Positions 35,166 through 46,342 of a DNA stretch of 64,000 bases are shown one piece after another. The position numbers were made by a program, and so were the translations under genes. Origin of the DNA: Endomychus coccineus (Eukaryota > Arthropoda > Insecta > Coleoptera > Endomychidae). How positions within the stretch are numbered: position 1 is the stretch's first letter; every line of letters begins with the position of its first letter. The stretch is from contig OY294068.1 in assembly GCA_958510875.1 (NCBI GenBank), forward strand, positions 71,216,633 to 71,280,632, given 5' to 3'. The notes beneath the pieces were generated by a model that had not been told where the DNA came from, did no database searches, and worked only from the letters and a program-made list of their open reading frames with translations.

Positions 35166-35399
35166 TTTTTTAAATTATGACGTTATAAGAAAGCAGTATT
35201 TTCGATTACGGAAAAAAATACGTGAGAGAAATTAATTTTCTTGATACATATATGTGTTTTATATACGGATGAATTACACATATATACGGATAAATATTGT
35301 AATAATATTATTAACATTGTTATTTGAACCGAAAAACCATTATTATTCGTTTTATAGCTACAAATAATAGTTTTTCGGTAGATCAAATAACAAAATTAA

Positions 35400-35880
35400 T
35401 TACCCGCAAACCACAAAAATTAACTTCTTACAATATTCACCCGCTTATAAAGATCATAGATGTATCAACAAAATTGATTTCTCAAACTTTTTTTCCGTAA
35501 GTGAAAATATTGATAACATTTTATCACACCATAATCTTAAAATTAGTTTCAGCCCCCATAATGAACACTGCCATCTTGTATATGATGCCAAAGACAAAAC
35601 CAATAAATATACCTGAAGTTTATAAGCTAAACTGCCCAGAATGTGATAATTTTTATATAGGATGTTCCCGAACTACCTAGTAATAATAAAACGTATAGAG
35701 GAAAAGTTTGATTTGAGCCTCTCATAAATAGTTATGGCTTTTTAAATATCGCAGCGGAAATGTAGGTTTTATTGATTATCTTAGACATGACTCAACTTGA
35801 AAAAAAACAAATTCAGTGAGCAGTTATTGCCTACCTAGTATGACTATTCTGACCTATTGCCCCATTTTATGCTTTATCGG
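35400..35880 (+). pseudogene. Penelope-like linker and GIY-YIG relic (family D)
   Basis: Plus strand: LQYSPAYKDHRCINKIDFSN, NIDNILSHHNLKISFSPHNE, HCHLVYDAKDKTNKYT, then EVYKLNCPECDNFYIGCSRT near 35615-35680, with the two conserved GIY-YIG strands (VYKLNCPEC...YIG). The downstream part is decayed. With the minus copy at 34870-35165 it forms a head-to-head pair separated by about 230 AT-rich bases. RT not present. Confidence 0.65.
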
Positions 35881-36369
35881 AACATGGTGAAATAATCTAC
35901 ACCTAATGAAATTCAGAAGACAACTTTTCCTTTTTTCAAAATTTTCAAATACAAAAATATTGTTCACGTAGCGCCATCAAACATAATATTTTTTCATCAC
36001 ATGATGAATGTTATCATATTTTTTAGATTTTGCTTAAAAAAATAAACACTGAACTACTCATCCAGAGGCTGGGAAGAAAATAAAACCATTCTTATCATAT
36101 TAGTCTTTGCAAAGTTTTATCCAATTTAATTGATGACAATATAATAAAATTAACATTAACTGTCAACCAAATTTTGTTTACTTAGGTTGGGTTATTCCTG
36201 AGATTAAAAACCTAGATTTCAGCTGCCATCTTTAAAATACCATAACATTTTTGGGAAGCCAAAATAATTTTTTTTATATGAAATACCCCCTTTCAAATCT
36301 GCCATAGAGGTCATCGTAACATATTTTACAATGTGGATACATATAACACTTTAAATAAGAAACAATCCT

Positions 36370-36890
36370 CCTTAACCTCTAAAAATACTCCTAAAGCACT
36401 GATGACCTTTTGACTACCAAGTAGACATCATCAGAGTAAACTGAATCAGAAATCAAAACGTGCCTTGAGGTTGATAATGTAAACAAGGGGTTACCCTCAG
36501 CTGGAGATAAATTTGAATTTAATAAATTTCTTTTTCGCTTATACATTTTAATACCTTCTAAATAACCTAAATATATGCCGTGCTGTATTTTGAAAGTGAT
36601 AAGCTTTCACGAGAAAGTGTGTGACCTTAAGATATGTTCTGGTAAGGCTAATTTTTCATAATTATTTTCTTTATATAGAGAAAAAATTCTTCATACCAAG
36701 TTAGAATATTCCTTCTAGTTTGGCCCACATAGCATTTTGAACACGACTCACAATCGATTTTGTAAATCCCGGTTTTGTCGAAGTCGGAAACTTTATCAAA
36801 GGTGTTGCCTAAATGGTTTTTAAGCTTGTTCTTACATCTATAAGCATGTATTGCAAGTTTATATTTGACGTAAGCTTTGTCCTACGTTAT
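36370..36890 (-). pseudogene. Penelope family B 3' end: GIY-YIG and hammerhead-like tail
   Basis: Minus strand from about 36880: KLAIHAYRCKNKLKNHLGNT, FDKVSDFDKTGIYKIDCESC, SKCYVGQTRRNI (a clear GIY...YVG pair). The 3' non-coding end has at about 36395-36445 a decayed hammerhead core (UUUACU-CUGAUGA, stem II around UUG, AAAA in place of GAAA). 5'-truncated; RT absent. It meets the plus-oriented copy head to head at about 36890. Confidence 0.75.
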
Positions 36891-37350
36891 TTGCTGAAGT
36901 TTGTTAACTTCGTTGTTTGTTAAAGTATTCGACTTCGATAAATCCGGGATTCACGAAATCGATTGGGTTTCGTGTTCAAAATGCTATGTGGGTCAAACTA
37001 GAATGAATATTCAAACTTGACATAAGGAAAATTTTGCTCATGTAAATAAAAATAATTGTGAAGAATCAGCGTTAGCCAAACATATTTTAAATCAATTTCA
37101 CAAGAAAGTTTATCACTTTTAAAACACAGTACGGACAAATATTTAGGTAATTTAGAGAGGAAGAATGTATAAGCCAAAAGGCAATTCATCAAATGCAGAT
37201 TTATCTCCAGCTGATGGTTACCCCTTGATTGCATTATCAACCCCAAATAGTATTTAAATCGGCACATTTTGATTTCTATTCTAATGGTGGCTACTTGCTA
37301 CCCGAAAGGTCCTCAGTATTTTAGCAGTAATTTTAGTGGATAGAGGTTAT
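36891..37350 (+). pseudogene. Penelope family B 3' end, opposite orientation
   Basis: Plus strand: DFDKSGIHEIDWVSCSKCYV followed by GQTRMNIQT, then ALAKHILNQFHKKVYHF and a non-coding tail with a decayed hammerhead-like segment at about 37275-37325 (CUAAUGG core, GGCUAC stem, CGAAAGGUCCUCAGUA). Same family as 36370-36890, so the two form an inverted pair with their 3' ends outward. Confidence 0.7.
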
Positions 37351-37895
37351 TGTTTCTTATTTACAGTGTTTGAGGTAGTTGTCTCATAAAAATGGTTTTT
37401 TTTATGGAATTGTCTGAACATTACGCAGAAATAATTTAGTGCCTGCTGAAGACATTAACGGTGTAAGTAATTTCATACCTGGTAGAAGTAAAGATTCTAA
37501 AGGCGAGCTGGGTCTGTACGGAAAACGGCTAACCTCCAAAGTTCCTTTCTAGGGGTATATATCACCTTTAATACTACAAATTGAAAATAACTTGGATTTC
37601 ACAGTTTTCGTTACTACAGTGATGAAAATCCGCACCTATGATCAACGTCGGTGGTCTGGGAAAATGAGGAGGAATATAGGATCGTGTGTTATTTAGTTCA
37701 GGCAACGAACCGGAAAAAAATATATATAGTGAACTAGAATACCGAAATTTTTTTTGCATTTTGTTCCTAATACCCCATAGATCATTCATGACTATCAAGA
37801 CCGCGGGGGCGACCTTTCTACCCTCAAAACGGGGTTTCAACCCCCAGAGGAGCATTCTTATAAAAACAATCCAAAATTATTGAATTAAGAGCCGA
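37350..37895. other. No gene seen (37.35-37.9 kb)
   Basis: Non-coding. 37.78-37.88 kb has CAAAACGGGGTTTCAACCCC, a phrase typical of foldback arms, but no partner was found. Could be the outer left part of the foldback at 37.9 kb. Confidence 0.3.
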
Positions 37896-37897
37896 AA

Positions 37898-38500
37898 ATG
37901 ACCCCTGGTATGTTTTTTGGGTCGCTGATCACGATTCCGCAGTTAGTTTTCCCGGAAAACTCCCTCCAGATTGGACATTTGGAAAATTTATATATAATAT
38001 ATAATTTCAATTTTGTTGCAAAAAGGACCTCCAGTAGATTTTTCGGGTCGCTGATCACGATTCCGCTGTTATTTTTCCCGAAAAACTCTCTCCAGATGGA
38101 AAATTCGGGAAATTTGAGATTTTCCTGAAACGGTTATGAATAATAAAGTATAATTTAGTTGAAACAATGCCTCTAGTAGGTTTTTTATGTCGCTGATCAC
38201 GATTCCGCTGTTCCGGCGGAATCGTGATCAGCGACCCAAAAAAACTAGTAGAGGTCATTTTTGCAACAAAATTATACTTTAATATTCATAACCGTCTCAG
38301 GAAAATCTCTCTTTCCCGAATTTTCCATCTGGAGAGAGTTTTTTGGGAAAAATAACAACGGTATTGTGATCAGCCACCCAAAGAACCTAAGGGCGGTCAT
38401 TTTTGCAACAAAATTATGAATTATATATCATATATAAATGTTCCAAATTTGCCATCTGGAGGAAGTTTTCCGAGAAAACTAACTGTAACATTATGTACCT
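37898..38500. repeat. Foldback of tandem units with a TGATCA-centred motif
   Basis: A perfect 20-bp stem (38189-38208 against 38216-38235) around a 7-base loop sits at the centre of arms of about 280-300 bases. Each arm holds two or three diverged units of about 120-145 bases, each with GTCGCTGATCACGATTCCG, a CCCGAAAAACT...CTCCAGATGGA block and an AT-rich link. Copies lie at about 37921, 38045, 38189, the inverse at 38216, and a worn inverse at about 38365. The motif recurs in the foldback at 54.4-55.7 kb. No TA-flanked termini identified. Confidence 0.75.
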
Positions 38501-38849
38501 ACTTTTGCCGTCGCGAAAAACTGTTAGTAACCCAGAAAATATGTATGTTAAAACAAATTTCAGGGAACAAAAATTGTTAAAAGTCCTTACTTATGTGTCT
38601 GAATTCTTTCTATTTTATCAATTAAGTATTTTTAAAGCGTTACAATTTCAAACAAAGGAAAACATTACATTTTCAGAGAAATTCGACCCAAATTAAATAA
38701 GTCACAGAGAAAGTGATAGAATGGGTGTTATCTACCCTTTTTGATCATTTCCGCATTTCATTTTTTTTAATTTTTCTATTGACGTCATTGCACAAGGTTT
38801 TATAGAAATTCAGTTTGTCCAACACAAATATGAGATTTTGGTCATTTTA

Positions 38850-39140
38850 GCGTTCCGTTGACTGGACTACCAGCACATTTAGAACGTAGAGTATGGCGTT
38901 TTCCTGATAAGTGGATAGACAGTATTGGTCCACATATATGGCTTGTAAAATCTATTGTCTTGACTCTGTTGGATTTCTTATTGTGGGATCACATCCAAAC
39001 TACTGTTTATAACGACTACCTCGGAAATTATAAAAGCTAGAATAAAAGTTGCTTTCCATACAATAACGCCCAGAAATGCTTCTAAAGGCGAAAAGATCTT
39101 TTGAAAAAACAATTTAGTTATTCTTCGAGCAAGATGAACG
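38850..39140 (+). pseudogene. Tc1/mariner-superfamily transposase C-terminal relic
   Basis: Plus strand: GLPAHLERRVWRFPDKWIDS (after the second Asp), IGPHIWLVKSIVLTLLDFLL with WDHIQTTVY (third-Asp block LLDFLLW), then a shifted IKVAFHTITPRNASKGEKIF. It corresponds in order to the C-terminal half of the transposases at 42 and 47 kb but is clearly diverged. No TIRs recognised. Confidence 0.6.
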
Positions 39141-40230
39141 TCTCTTTGAACAATTACCCGTTGTTCAAATTATTTCTGTTATTATCGTGTTTTCAACTTT
39201 TACAATAATTTGTTTTTAGATGTAGGATGTATATGGATTAGAAGATGGTACAAATGTCTATAATTTTTATATGTGTACCTTTCTATTACTATAATTCAAC
39301 TACTGAAATGTTGAAATAATATTTGACATCGAAATTCACAGGTAGCTTTGAAAGGGAGACTTACTATGTACGTTCAGAACAACAAACAGCTATTTACTAA
39401 AGAACTGTTAAATTTGTATATAGGAAACTCTATGGATTAGAAGATAATTCAAGTGTCTATCATCTTAGGTTATCAAATACAGGATGTGCTATTCAATATA
39501 ATTGTATTTGACCGAATCAAATTGAATTAAAGAAATAGGGCACCCTGTATGAGATAATGACTACATTGCATTAGATCCGATAGCTTAATATCTTCTATAT
39601 GCATGGCGCGAATGTATGTTGATGTGTTTCACATTATCACGACATAATTAGTTTTCTTATTCAGGCTAACAAATTTTTAAATATTTAAAAGACGAAGAGT
39701 ATAGGTAATATTACAGAAACCTCTCATATTTTTTCCGCGAAATAAAAAACCTCCATTCGAGAAACACATTACCATTTTTATTATCCCTGTATCATCCTGT
39801 ATAATCCAAATTATTTTTAATTGCTTGTGATAACAGCGCTGTATATCCGTATCAAGAAAGAGCTTTGGATATTGAACCGTTTTCCTACTCTTTTGGGTGT
39901 TCAACCCTGTATATATAAATGGAAACATCCTACATTTGTTCTTACAAATTGATTCTATTCATAGTCGGTGAGTAATATATGCTTTTTTAACCACCTGAAC
40001 GGTTGGGAAGCAACCCATTACTTACATCATTTTCTCGGCTAGCTAAGCCCACTCTCCCTACCTGTAAATCTCAATGAATTTAATTATATTAAAAATATTA
40101 CAAATCCTGAAATATCTCATTGCATTCATAATTAAGTAGCACATCAACAACTACAAGAACATCAAATAGTATATTCAAATAACACAACAATAAGAACAAC
40201 AAAAAATAATATATTCTTTATGTTTACATA
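39140..40230. other. No gene seen apart from a tiny MITE (39.1-40.2 kb)
   Basis: AT-rich. Scattered CCTGTAT phrases near 39790-39910 hint at further decayed TA-type MITE ends, but they cannot be paired. Confidence 0.3.
39480..39547. mobile_element. 68-bp MITE
   Basis: Ends CAGGATGTGCTATTCAA and AAATAGGGCACCCTG with TA on both sides. Tc1/mariner-type termini (CAGGRTG...CACCCTG). Extremely short, likely a deletion derivative. Confidence 0.55.
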
Positions 40231-40234
40231 TGTT

Positions 40235-41509
40235 ATATATAAATTCTTGGCAAACACTAACACATATGATTGTACGTTTCGATTTCACGACCATTATCAG
40301 AAGACGCATCAATGTCTAAACGGGATTTCTTGAAACTAATTGAACGAAGCACAAACCGTCCTTATCGCTTTAATTCCAATTAAAAATGAACACGTCGGCG
40401 AAACGAACAGGAAACATTGTCAGACCTTACTAGAAATATTTTTATTCCAGCATTATTGATTATAAAGACGCATGTAGGAATTTGCAAGTGTTTTGATTGA
40501 TAAAATTAGTATAAATGTGACTAAATGAATGAACGTCTGTTCTATGATTTACAGACCTATGTGAATAATCTCCAGGATAGATATTTTATAATAACTCGTT
40601 TCTTCAGTTGAAATATTGGAATAATCAAAACAATTTTTAGTAAGGCCAGTGTAATTTTCACGTTTTTGTTTCTAGTACTATACTTATGACCATACATTCT
40701 TCATTGTAAATATTGTTCAGAGATTCCTGTATAAGTCTCATCGCAATCTAAATAATTTAATTTATATACTGTATGGGTTTGTGTGTCCTTAGGTATTAAA
40801 GGTCTTATATTTGATAGATATTTACTAACACAGTTAGCAGGTTTATGTGCAACATTAAAATCAAACTTCTTCAAACATTTAATAATTTTCTCTGAGGTCT
40901 CCGAAATGTATGATAATTGTATAAAATTGTCTGTATTACCGCTTAAAATTACGAATATGTTAATGTTTTAACTAAAGAAATTATTCATTTTAAAAGATCC
41001 ATCCTGGAGATGATTCACATAAAACGTGACTCTAGGTCTGTCACTCATCGTTAACTCATTAAATAAAATGTATGCTAATTTTATTAATTAAAACCCTTGC
41101 ACAGTCTGACAACCTTTCCCTATTATCTCATAAATCTTAAGCATTTGGTTCGGAATTCGATACTTGAACGTATTTAGTTCGGTTTCAGTCTTATTCAAAA
41201 AATGTATGAGATCACTTCGATTATTAGAAGTAGATTACTATGCAGTGGCTTCTTGATACATATTCATATAATTGAAACATTAATGTCTTACAATTTCGAT
41301 TGTTTCTGTTTGTTCCGGCGACGTGTTCATTTCTAATTGAAATTAATGTGTTAATGACGCTTTGTGCTTGATACAATTAGTTTTAAGAAATCACGTTTTA
41401 GTCATTGATGATACGTCTTCTAATGATGGCCATGAGACCGAAACGTACGTAAAGACGAAAATAATAAACATTTGTGTAGGTGTGACCTATTTTTCGAAAA
41501 TTTATATGT
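40235..41509 (-). mobile_element. Penelope family A element with GIY-YIG fragment and inverted ends
   Basis: Ends share ATATAAATTCTTGGCAAA.. and ..TTTTTCGAAAATTTATAT in inverse, related to 23981-24508. Each end carries a hammerhead-like motif (40271-40308 minus, decayed; 41415-41456 plus). On the minus strand from about 40965: LSYISETSEKIIKCLKKFDF, NVAHKPANCVSKYLSNIRPL, TQTHTVYKLNYLDCDETYTG (GIY-YIG region as VYKLN...YTG) and a YGHKY stretch. This ties the hammerhead-bearing repeats to a Penelope-like endonuclease. Frameshifts present, RT absent. Confidence 0.7.
41415..41456 (+). ncRNA. Hammerhead-like motif, Penelope family A, one core change
   Basis: Same 42-nt layout as at 24032. Stem I is extended to CGUCUU/AAGACG, stem III CG-UA-CG and triplet GUA are kept, and GAAA is present. 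The core reads CUAAUGA instead of CUGAUGA and stem II (GGCC/GACC) has one mismatch, so it is probably inactive. The conserved stem I supports the fold. Confidence 0.5.
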
Positions 41510-41550
41510 AATTCATTCCTGGGTCAAGAACCGTTATTAATGTCTATATA

Positions 41551-43667
41551 CAAGGTGTTCCATCTCAGATGAGCCACCCCGTATATTTCTTATCCCATAG
41601 TGAGTGGAAAAATCTCCCGAAACATGTCGAACGATTTCGTTTGGGGGACATCTTTTGACGTATATTTGAGGCTTGAACGAGCAACCTTCAATCCCTCAAA
41701 ATTGATACGTCATTTGAAAGGTCTTGGAAGCCTCTTTACAACGGTGTATGAAAAACGTAAATTTGATGAACCGTTTTAGTCAAAAATTAATTTTGTTGTT
41801 CGTATGCGCCACCTTGAATATTTTGGTTATTTGTACAATGTACAAGCTCATTTTTATTAAGCCTTTTTTACAAACTTGAACAATCTTCAAAAAATTACAT
41901 TCGTAAAAAAATTGAATTGTGTTGTCATGCTTACAATGAAAAAAATTAAATCTGCGTGTTTAAATCAAATGTCCAAATTGTCCTCCATTGACTTCCATAC
42001 AATAATACAATCTTGACTGAAAACCGTCTCTAACATGGTTCAGCATAATTGGAGTTATTTGACGACACTCATTTACAATTCGTTGACGTAGTTCGTCCAA
42101 ATTTTCAGGCTGAGTCACAAAAATCTTGGAATTAAGATGTCCCCACAAGAAGAAGTCCAGAGGGTTCAGGTCAGGAGATCTGGCAGGCCACTCCATAGAA
42201 CCTCTTCTTCCAATTCAACGACCAGGGTATTGCAAATTGAGGTATTGGCGAACTGGTGCAGCGTAGTAAAGAGGAGCTCCGTCTTGTTGGAAATGCAATT
42301 GTTGTTCAAGTAGTAGAGGATCGTCTTCTAATTGTTCAGTTATTAACGGATCAATCGCATTTCCAACATTTCAAGATAAATTTCACCATTTAAATTACCA
42401 GGAATAAATAGAGGTCCAATTAGGTGGTCTCCCAAAATTCCTACCCAAACGTTTAGCTTTTCCCGATGTTGAGTGTGAGCTTCTCGAAATACATGAGGAT
42501 TTGTATCGCTCCAAATTCTACAGTTATGCCGCTTAACCTCTCCATTAAGTAAAAAAATGCATTCGTCAGAAAAGCAAACGTTGTACAAGAAATTTGGGTT
42601 ATTGTTGATACGCTCGACCATAATTTCGCAAAATTCTTGCCTTCGATCCCAATCATCCTCATTTAATTCCTGAATTAATTTAATTTTGTACAGATGGAAC
42701 TTGTGTTTATATAAAATTCTGAAAACGTTAGATTGGCTAATACCGGAAGCTGCAGAAAGTTGTCGTACAGATTGCGTGTTTGGCATAAGTTGGACATGTC
42801 CCAATACCGCCACAGCTGCTCCTTCATCATTAACAATTCCAATGGGTGCCCTTTTTCTATCCATTACTGAACCCGTCTCCACAAATTTTGAAATCAATTC
42901 CATTACGTACTTATGGCGAATGCTACGTTCTGGATGGTTTTCGTTAAATATCCTTGCAGCCGCTCGGGCATAATTTTGATTTTGGTAATGAAGGCTAACC
43001 AGGTCAACACGTTCTTGCAATGTGTACACCATATTTTTTGAAATTTTAAACAAATCAGCAAAGTAGTAACTCAACAGATTGACTAAAATCATGAAATGAT
43101 CGAAGAAACGTTAAAACCAGATAAACACCTTCTAAGAACAAAAAATGGAGGCAACATAAGGAAATGTTTTGCTGTTTTTTATTTATTAGTTTGAGAGAAT
43201 GTATTATTGTATGCAAGTCAATGCAGGACAATATGAACATTTGATTTAAACACGCAGATTAAATTGTTTTCATTGTAAGCATGACAACACAATTCAATTT
43301 TTGTACGAATGTGATTTTTCGAAGATTGCTTAAGTTTGTAAAAAAGGCTTAATAAAAATGAGCTTGTACATTGTACAAATAACCAAAATATTCAAGGTGG
43401 CGCATTCGAGCAACAAAATTAATTTTTGGCGAAAACGGTTCATCAAATTTACGTTTTTCATACACCGTTGTAAAGAAGCTTCCAAGACCTTTCAAATGAC
43501 GTATCACTCAACCCCTCTCCTCCATTCAATTTTGAGGGGTTGAAGCGCCCCCTATTAGGGGGTTGCTCGTTCAAGCCTCAAATATGCGTCAAAAGATGTC
43601 CCACAAACAAAATCATTCGATGGGATAAGAAATATACGGGGTGGCTCGTCTGAGATGGAACACCTTG
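41551..43667 (-). mobile_element. Tc1/mariner-superfamily element (DD41D), 2117 bp, long TIRs
   Basis: Complete element: ends CAAGGTGTTCCATCTCAGA and TCTGAGATGGAACACCTTG with a TA duplication at 41549-41550 and 43668-43669. The inverted arms are very long, at least 420 bases, and run into the last codons of the transposase, so the right arm carries a second copy of the gene's 3' end (43190-43243). An indel (a GCGCCCCCTATTAGGGGG block, right arm only) separates the arms. A solo arm of the same family lies at 46152-49042. Confidence 0.9.
41960..43032 (-). pseudogene. DD41D transposase, one frameshift and one nonsense codon
   Basis: ATG at 43032 (MVYTLQERVDLVSLHYQNQN), an N-terminal helix-turn-helix region (RAAARIFNENHPERSIR; QSVRQLSAASGISQSNVFRI), then CFSDECIFLLNG (first Asp), LNVWVGILGDHLIGPLFIPG and, after a 1-nt deletion near 42352, HFQQDGAPLYYAAPVRQYL (second Asp), a TGA in place of Trp at about 42222, and RSPDLNPLDFFLWGHL (third Asp). 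Counting gives 41 residues between the second and third Asp. The length, about 357 codons, is near that of the 47-kb relative. The two lesions are recent-looking. Confidence 0.85.
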
Positions 43668-43669
43668 TA

Positions 43670-44080
43670 TGTAAATATCTACTTTATTACCTAATACACT
43701 GAAAGAGTTCACAACTGTGAATACACAGTAACATTAATAAGTACGAAATAATCACCCTTATACACTAAGAATACTGTTAAAGTTAAAGAACCTTTCAGCT
43801 ACCAGATAGCCATCATCAAAGTAAACTAAATTAGAAAACAAAATTTACCTGTTTAAATTTAGGGTTATAAAATAACATTGTCGATGTTATTTTCGCAATT
43901 ACGAATGAAGAATAATTAGCCTCATTCTCTTGATATTATTATAACTATAGCCACCATTTGGAATACATATACAGAAAACCAAATAAAACGAATAGATAGG
44001 TATATTTCAGCGGATTCATGTACACCAATTAATAATAACAGCTCCATTCAATAGTTTCTAGATTATTACTGAACATTCCT
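43670..44080. other. Worn Penelope family B tail (43.7-44.1 kb)
   Basis: At 43780-43850 on the minus strand a hammerhead-like core (UUGAUGA, GGCUAU...GUAGC, GAAAG) and the following AACAGGTAAATTTTG tail match the 3' ends at 36.4 and 61.2 kb. No coding part is left. 43.87-44.08 kb shows nothing. Confidence 0.45.
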
Positions 44081-44089
44081 TTGAGCCAG

Positions 44090-44790
44090 CATAATTAAAA
44101 CACGTTGAGAAACTTCAGCAAATAGTGTTGGACAATGGATAAGACAAATCTTCGATCAATAATTTAGTTTTCAAACATAAAAACGAAATTGTAACGTAAC
44201 CAATTAAGCAAATTAGAGCCACTATCTTCAAATAGTTCAATAAAATTCCAAAGTTTGACTTATCTTTCCATCATTTCTTTTCTAAATTTGCAATGAAACC
44301 CGTCTATAGATGCAATAACTAGCTGAAAAATCGTTTTGGCAATACCTTTGATGAAGATACCGATTTCGACAAATCTGGAATTGAACAAAACTGATTCAAA
44401 ATGATATGTGAATCAAACTAGAAGGAAAGACGTTAAAAAGAACCTTCTGCCTATATAAAGAAGAATAATAGTGGAAAATCAGCATTAGCCGAATATGTTT
44501 TAAATACAGGTCACACCATTTGTCTAGAAAGTTCAACTTCTTAAACACAGGATGGACGAATATCTAGGGAATTTATAAGAGATGGAAGGTATAAGCGAGA
44601 AAGCAGTTTATTAAGCTCAGATTTATTTTTAGATGGGTTAATCTCTTGTTTGCATTATTAACCCCAAATTGTATTGAAACAGGTACATTCTGTTCCACAA
44701 GCTAGGTTACTCTGATAATAATGGCTACTTGGCACTTGAAAGGTTCTTAGTAGCTTAATAGCGATTTTAGTGGGTGAGGGTGATCATGTC
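44090..44790 (+). pseudogene. Penelope family B, linker, GIY-YIG and 3' tail
   Basis: Plus strand: INNLVFKHKNEIVT and QIRATIFK from the pre-endonuclease linker, KFAMKPVYRCNN, GNTFDEDTDFDKSGIEQN (the GIY worn to GIE), SALAEYVLNTGHTICLES, then a non-coding tail with a worn hammerhead-like segment at about 44690-44745 (CUGAUAA, GGCUAC, UUGAAAGG). Same order as the copies at 36.9, 61.1 and 63.5 kb. RT absent. Confidence 0.65.
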
Positions 44791-46150
44791 GTACTTATTA
44801 GTATCATAACCTACTCCATTTTATGTTTTTTCGTCTTCTCTCTGGTGACAGCAACTATGAGCTGACAAATCTATCAAACAAATATAAAATCAATAACGTT
44901 GTTATGTTGACAGAAAAATCGTGATAGATCTCTTTGCTAAAGCGTCGTTTGGACTCATTATGGAATAATTTCGAATTCCATTTAAACCTTATGATTGGAG
45001 AATAGATTAGTAACAGATTGTGCATGAAATAGTATACAAACTCCGGTTTCACTACTGTCTCGAGATATCTTATCTCTCGATAGTAATGAAACACTTTACA
45101 CCACGGTATATGATATAATATTAAGAGGCTCTAAACATTGACACTCTATTTAAGCTATAGAAAAATATATTTTATATATCACCCAACCGGGGTTTATACT
45201 TCGATGACGCAATGATGTGCAACATTGTCTGTTTCCCTACAGGGGGGAGATGTCTTGTTATTTCCTTTGTCCGAACGAATTTAGCAATAGTGCAGATGTT
45301 GTAGCCACTCCCTCTACATACATGTCAAGAGATGAGAGGCAGAGTATTGCTGCTATCACGGATGCGGGTGATGTTCGTACTCGCATGACTTACTACAGCA
45401 TTTTTCATTGAATTTCAAATCGAAAAATAACAAATAATAACCATTCCAGAGAAGTTTATATATAACAAAATCCAAAGATAGCCATGATAACAAGTTCAAA
45501 CAAATTTAATTCAGAAAAGTCTGCATGGCATAAAACAGTGTGTTGCATTCAAAAGTGTACTACCAACAGTAGTTATGGATAGAGATGGCAAAAATATTTA
45601 TTATTCGATCATTTGATTAATCGAAATATAGTAATCTTTGACCGATTAAATGATCACAAAATAATGGAGTAATTCTTCAGAACATTATTTCATTTCAATC
45701 TATATTCACGTAATAATGAAACAATGACTTTATACGTAATATATAACCCTAATCATTCATTCAATCAAGATTTGTGGAAGATTTCAATGTTTTTAGGCAC
45801 AATATACATCTCATTGAATCTGTATTGTCCAATTTTTCCTAAATTATCCATACATCATCAGGCTTTCTGATGAGAATAAAATTGCAACATCAGAAAATGA
45901 TGTTTGATTAATTCGAAATGACTCAATTCATACTAAAAACTTTGTTAAATATCACTTTGTTGAATATCACTTTATTTAACTGTATGTCTTGATAATGAAC
46001 TGTCATGTTCGAAATTGCTATCAAATTTCTTTAAAATAAAGTAATATTCAAATATTTTTTGTTCTTATTTGTAAAAATGGAATACCACAAAGTAACAGAC
46101 AGTTCCATTCAAATTCTAAAAACCAACTATTTCACTGATCCTGATAGGGT
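44790..46150. other. No gene seen (44.8-46.15 kb)
   Basis: AT-rich. A 64-codon plus frame at 45217-45411 has no recognisable family. No clear repeat. Confidence 0.35.
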
Positions 46151-46342
46151 AACTAGTTTGAGAGAATGTATTATTGTATGGAAGTCAATGGAGGATAATT
46201 TGAACATTTGATTTAAACACGCAGATTTAATTTTTTTCATTGTAAGCATGACAACACAATCCAATTTTTTTACAAATGTGATTTTTTGAAGATTGTTTAA
46301 GTTTGTAAAAAAGGCTTAATAAAAATGAGCTTGTACATTGTA

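Noticed and set aside
42686..42973. 95-codon plus-strand ORF
   Set aside because: Antisense shadow of the DD41D transposase.
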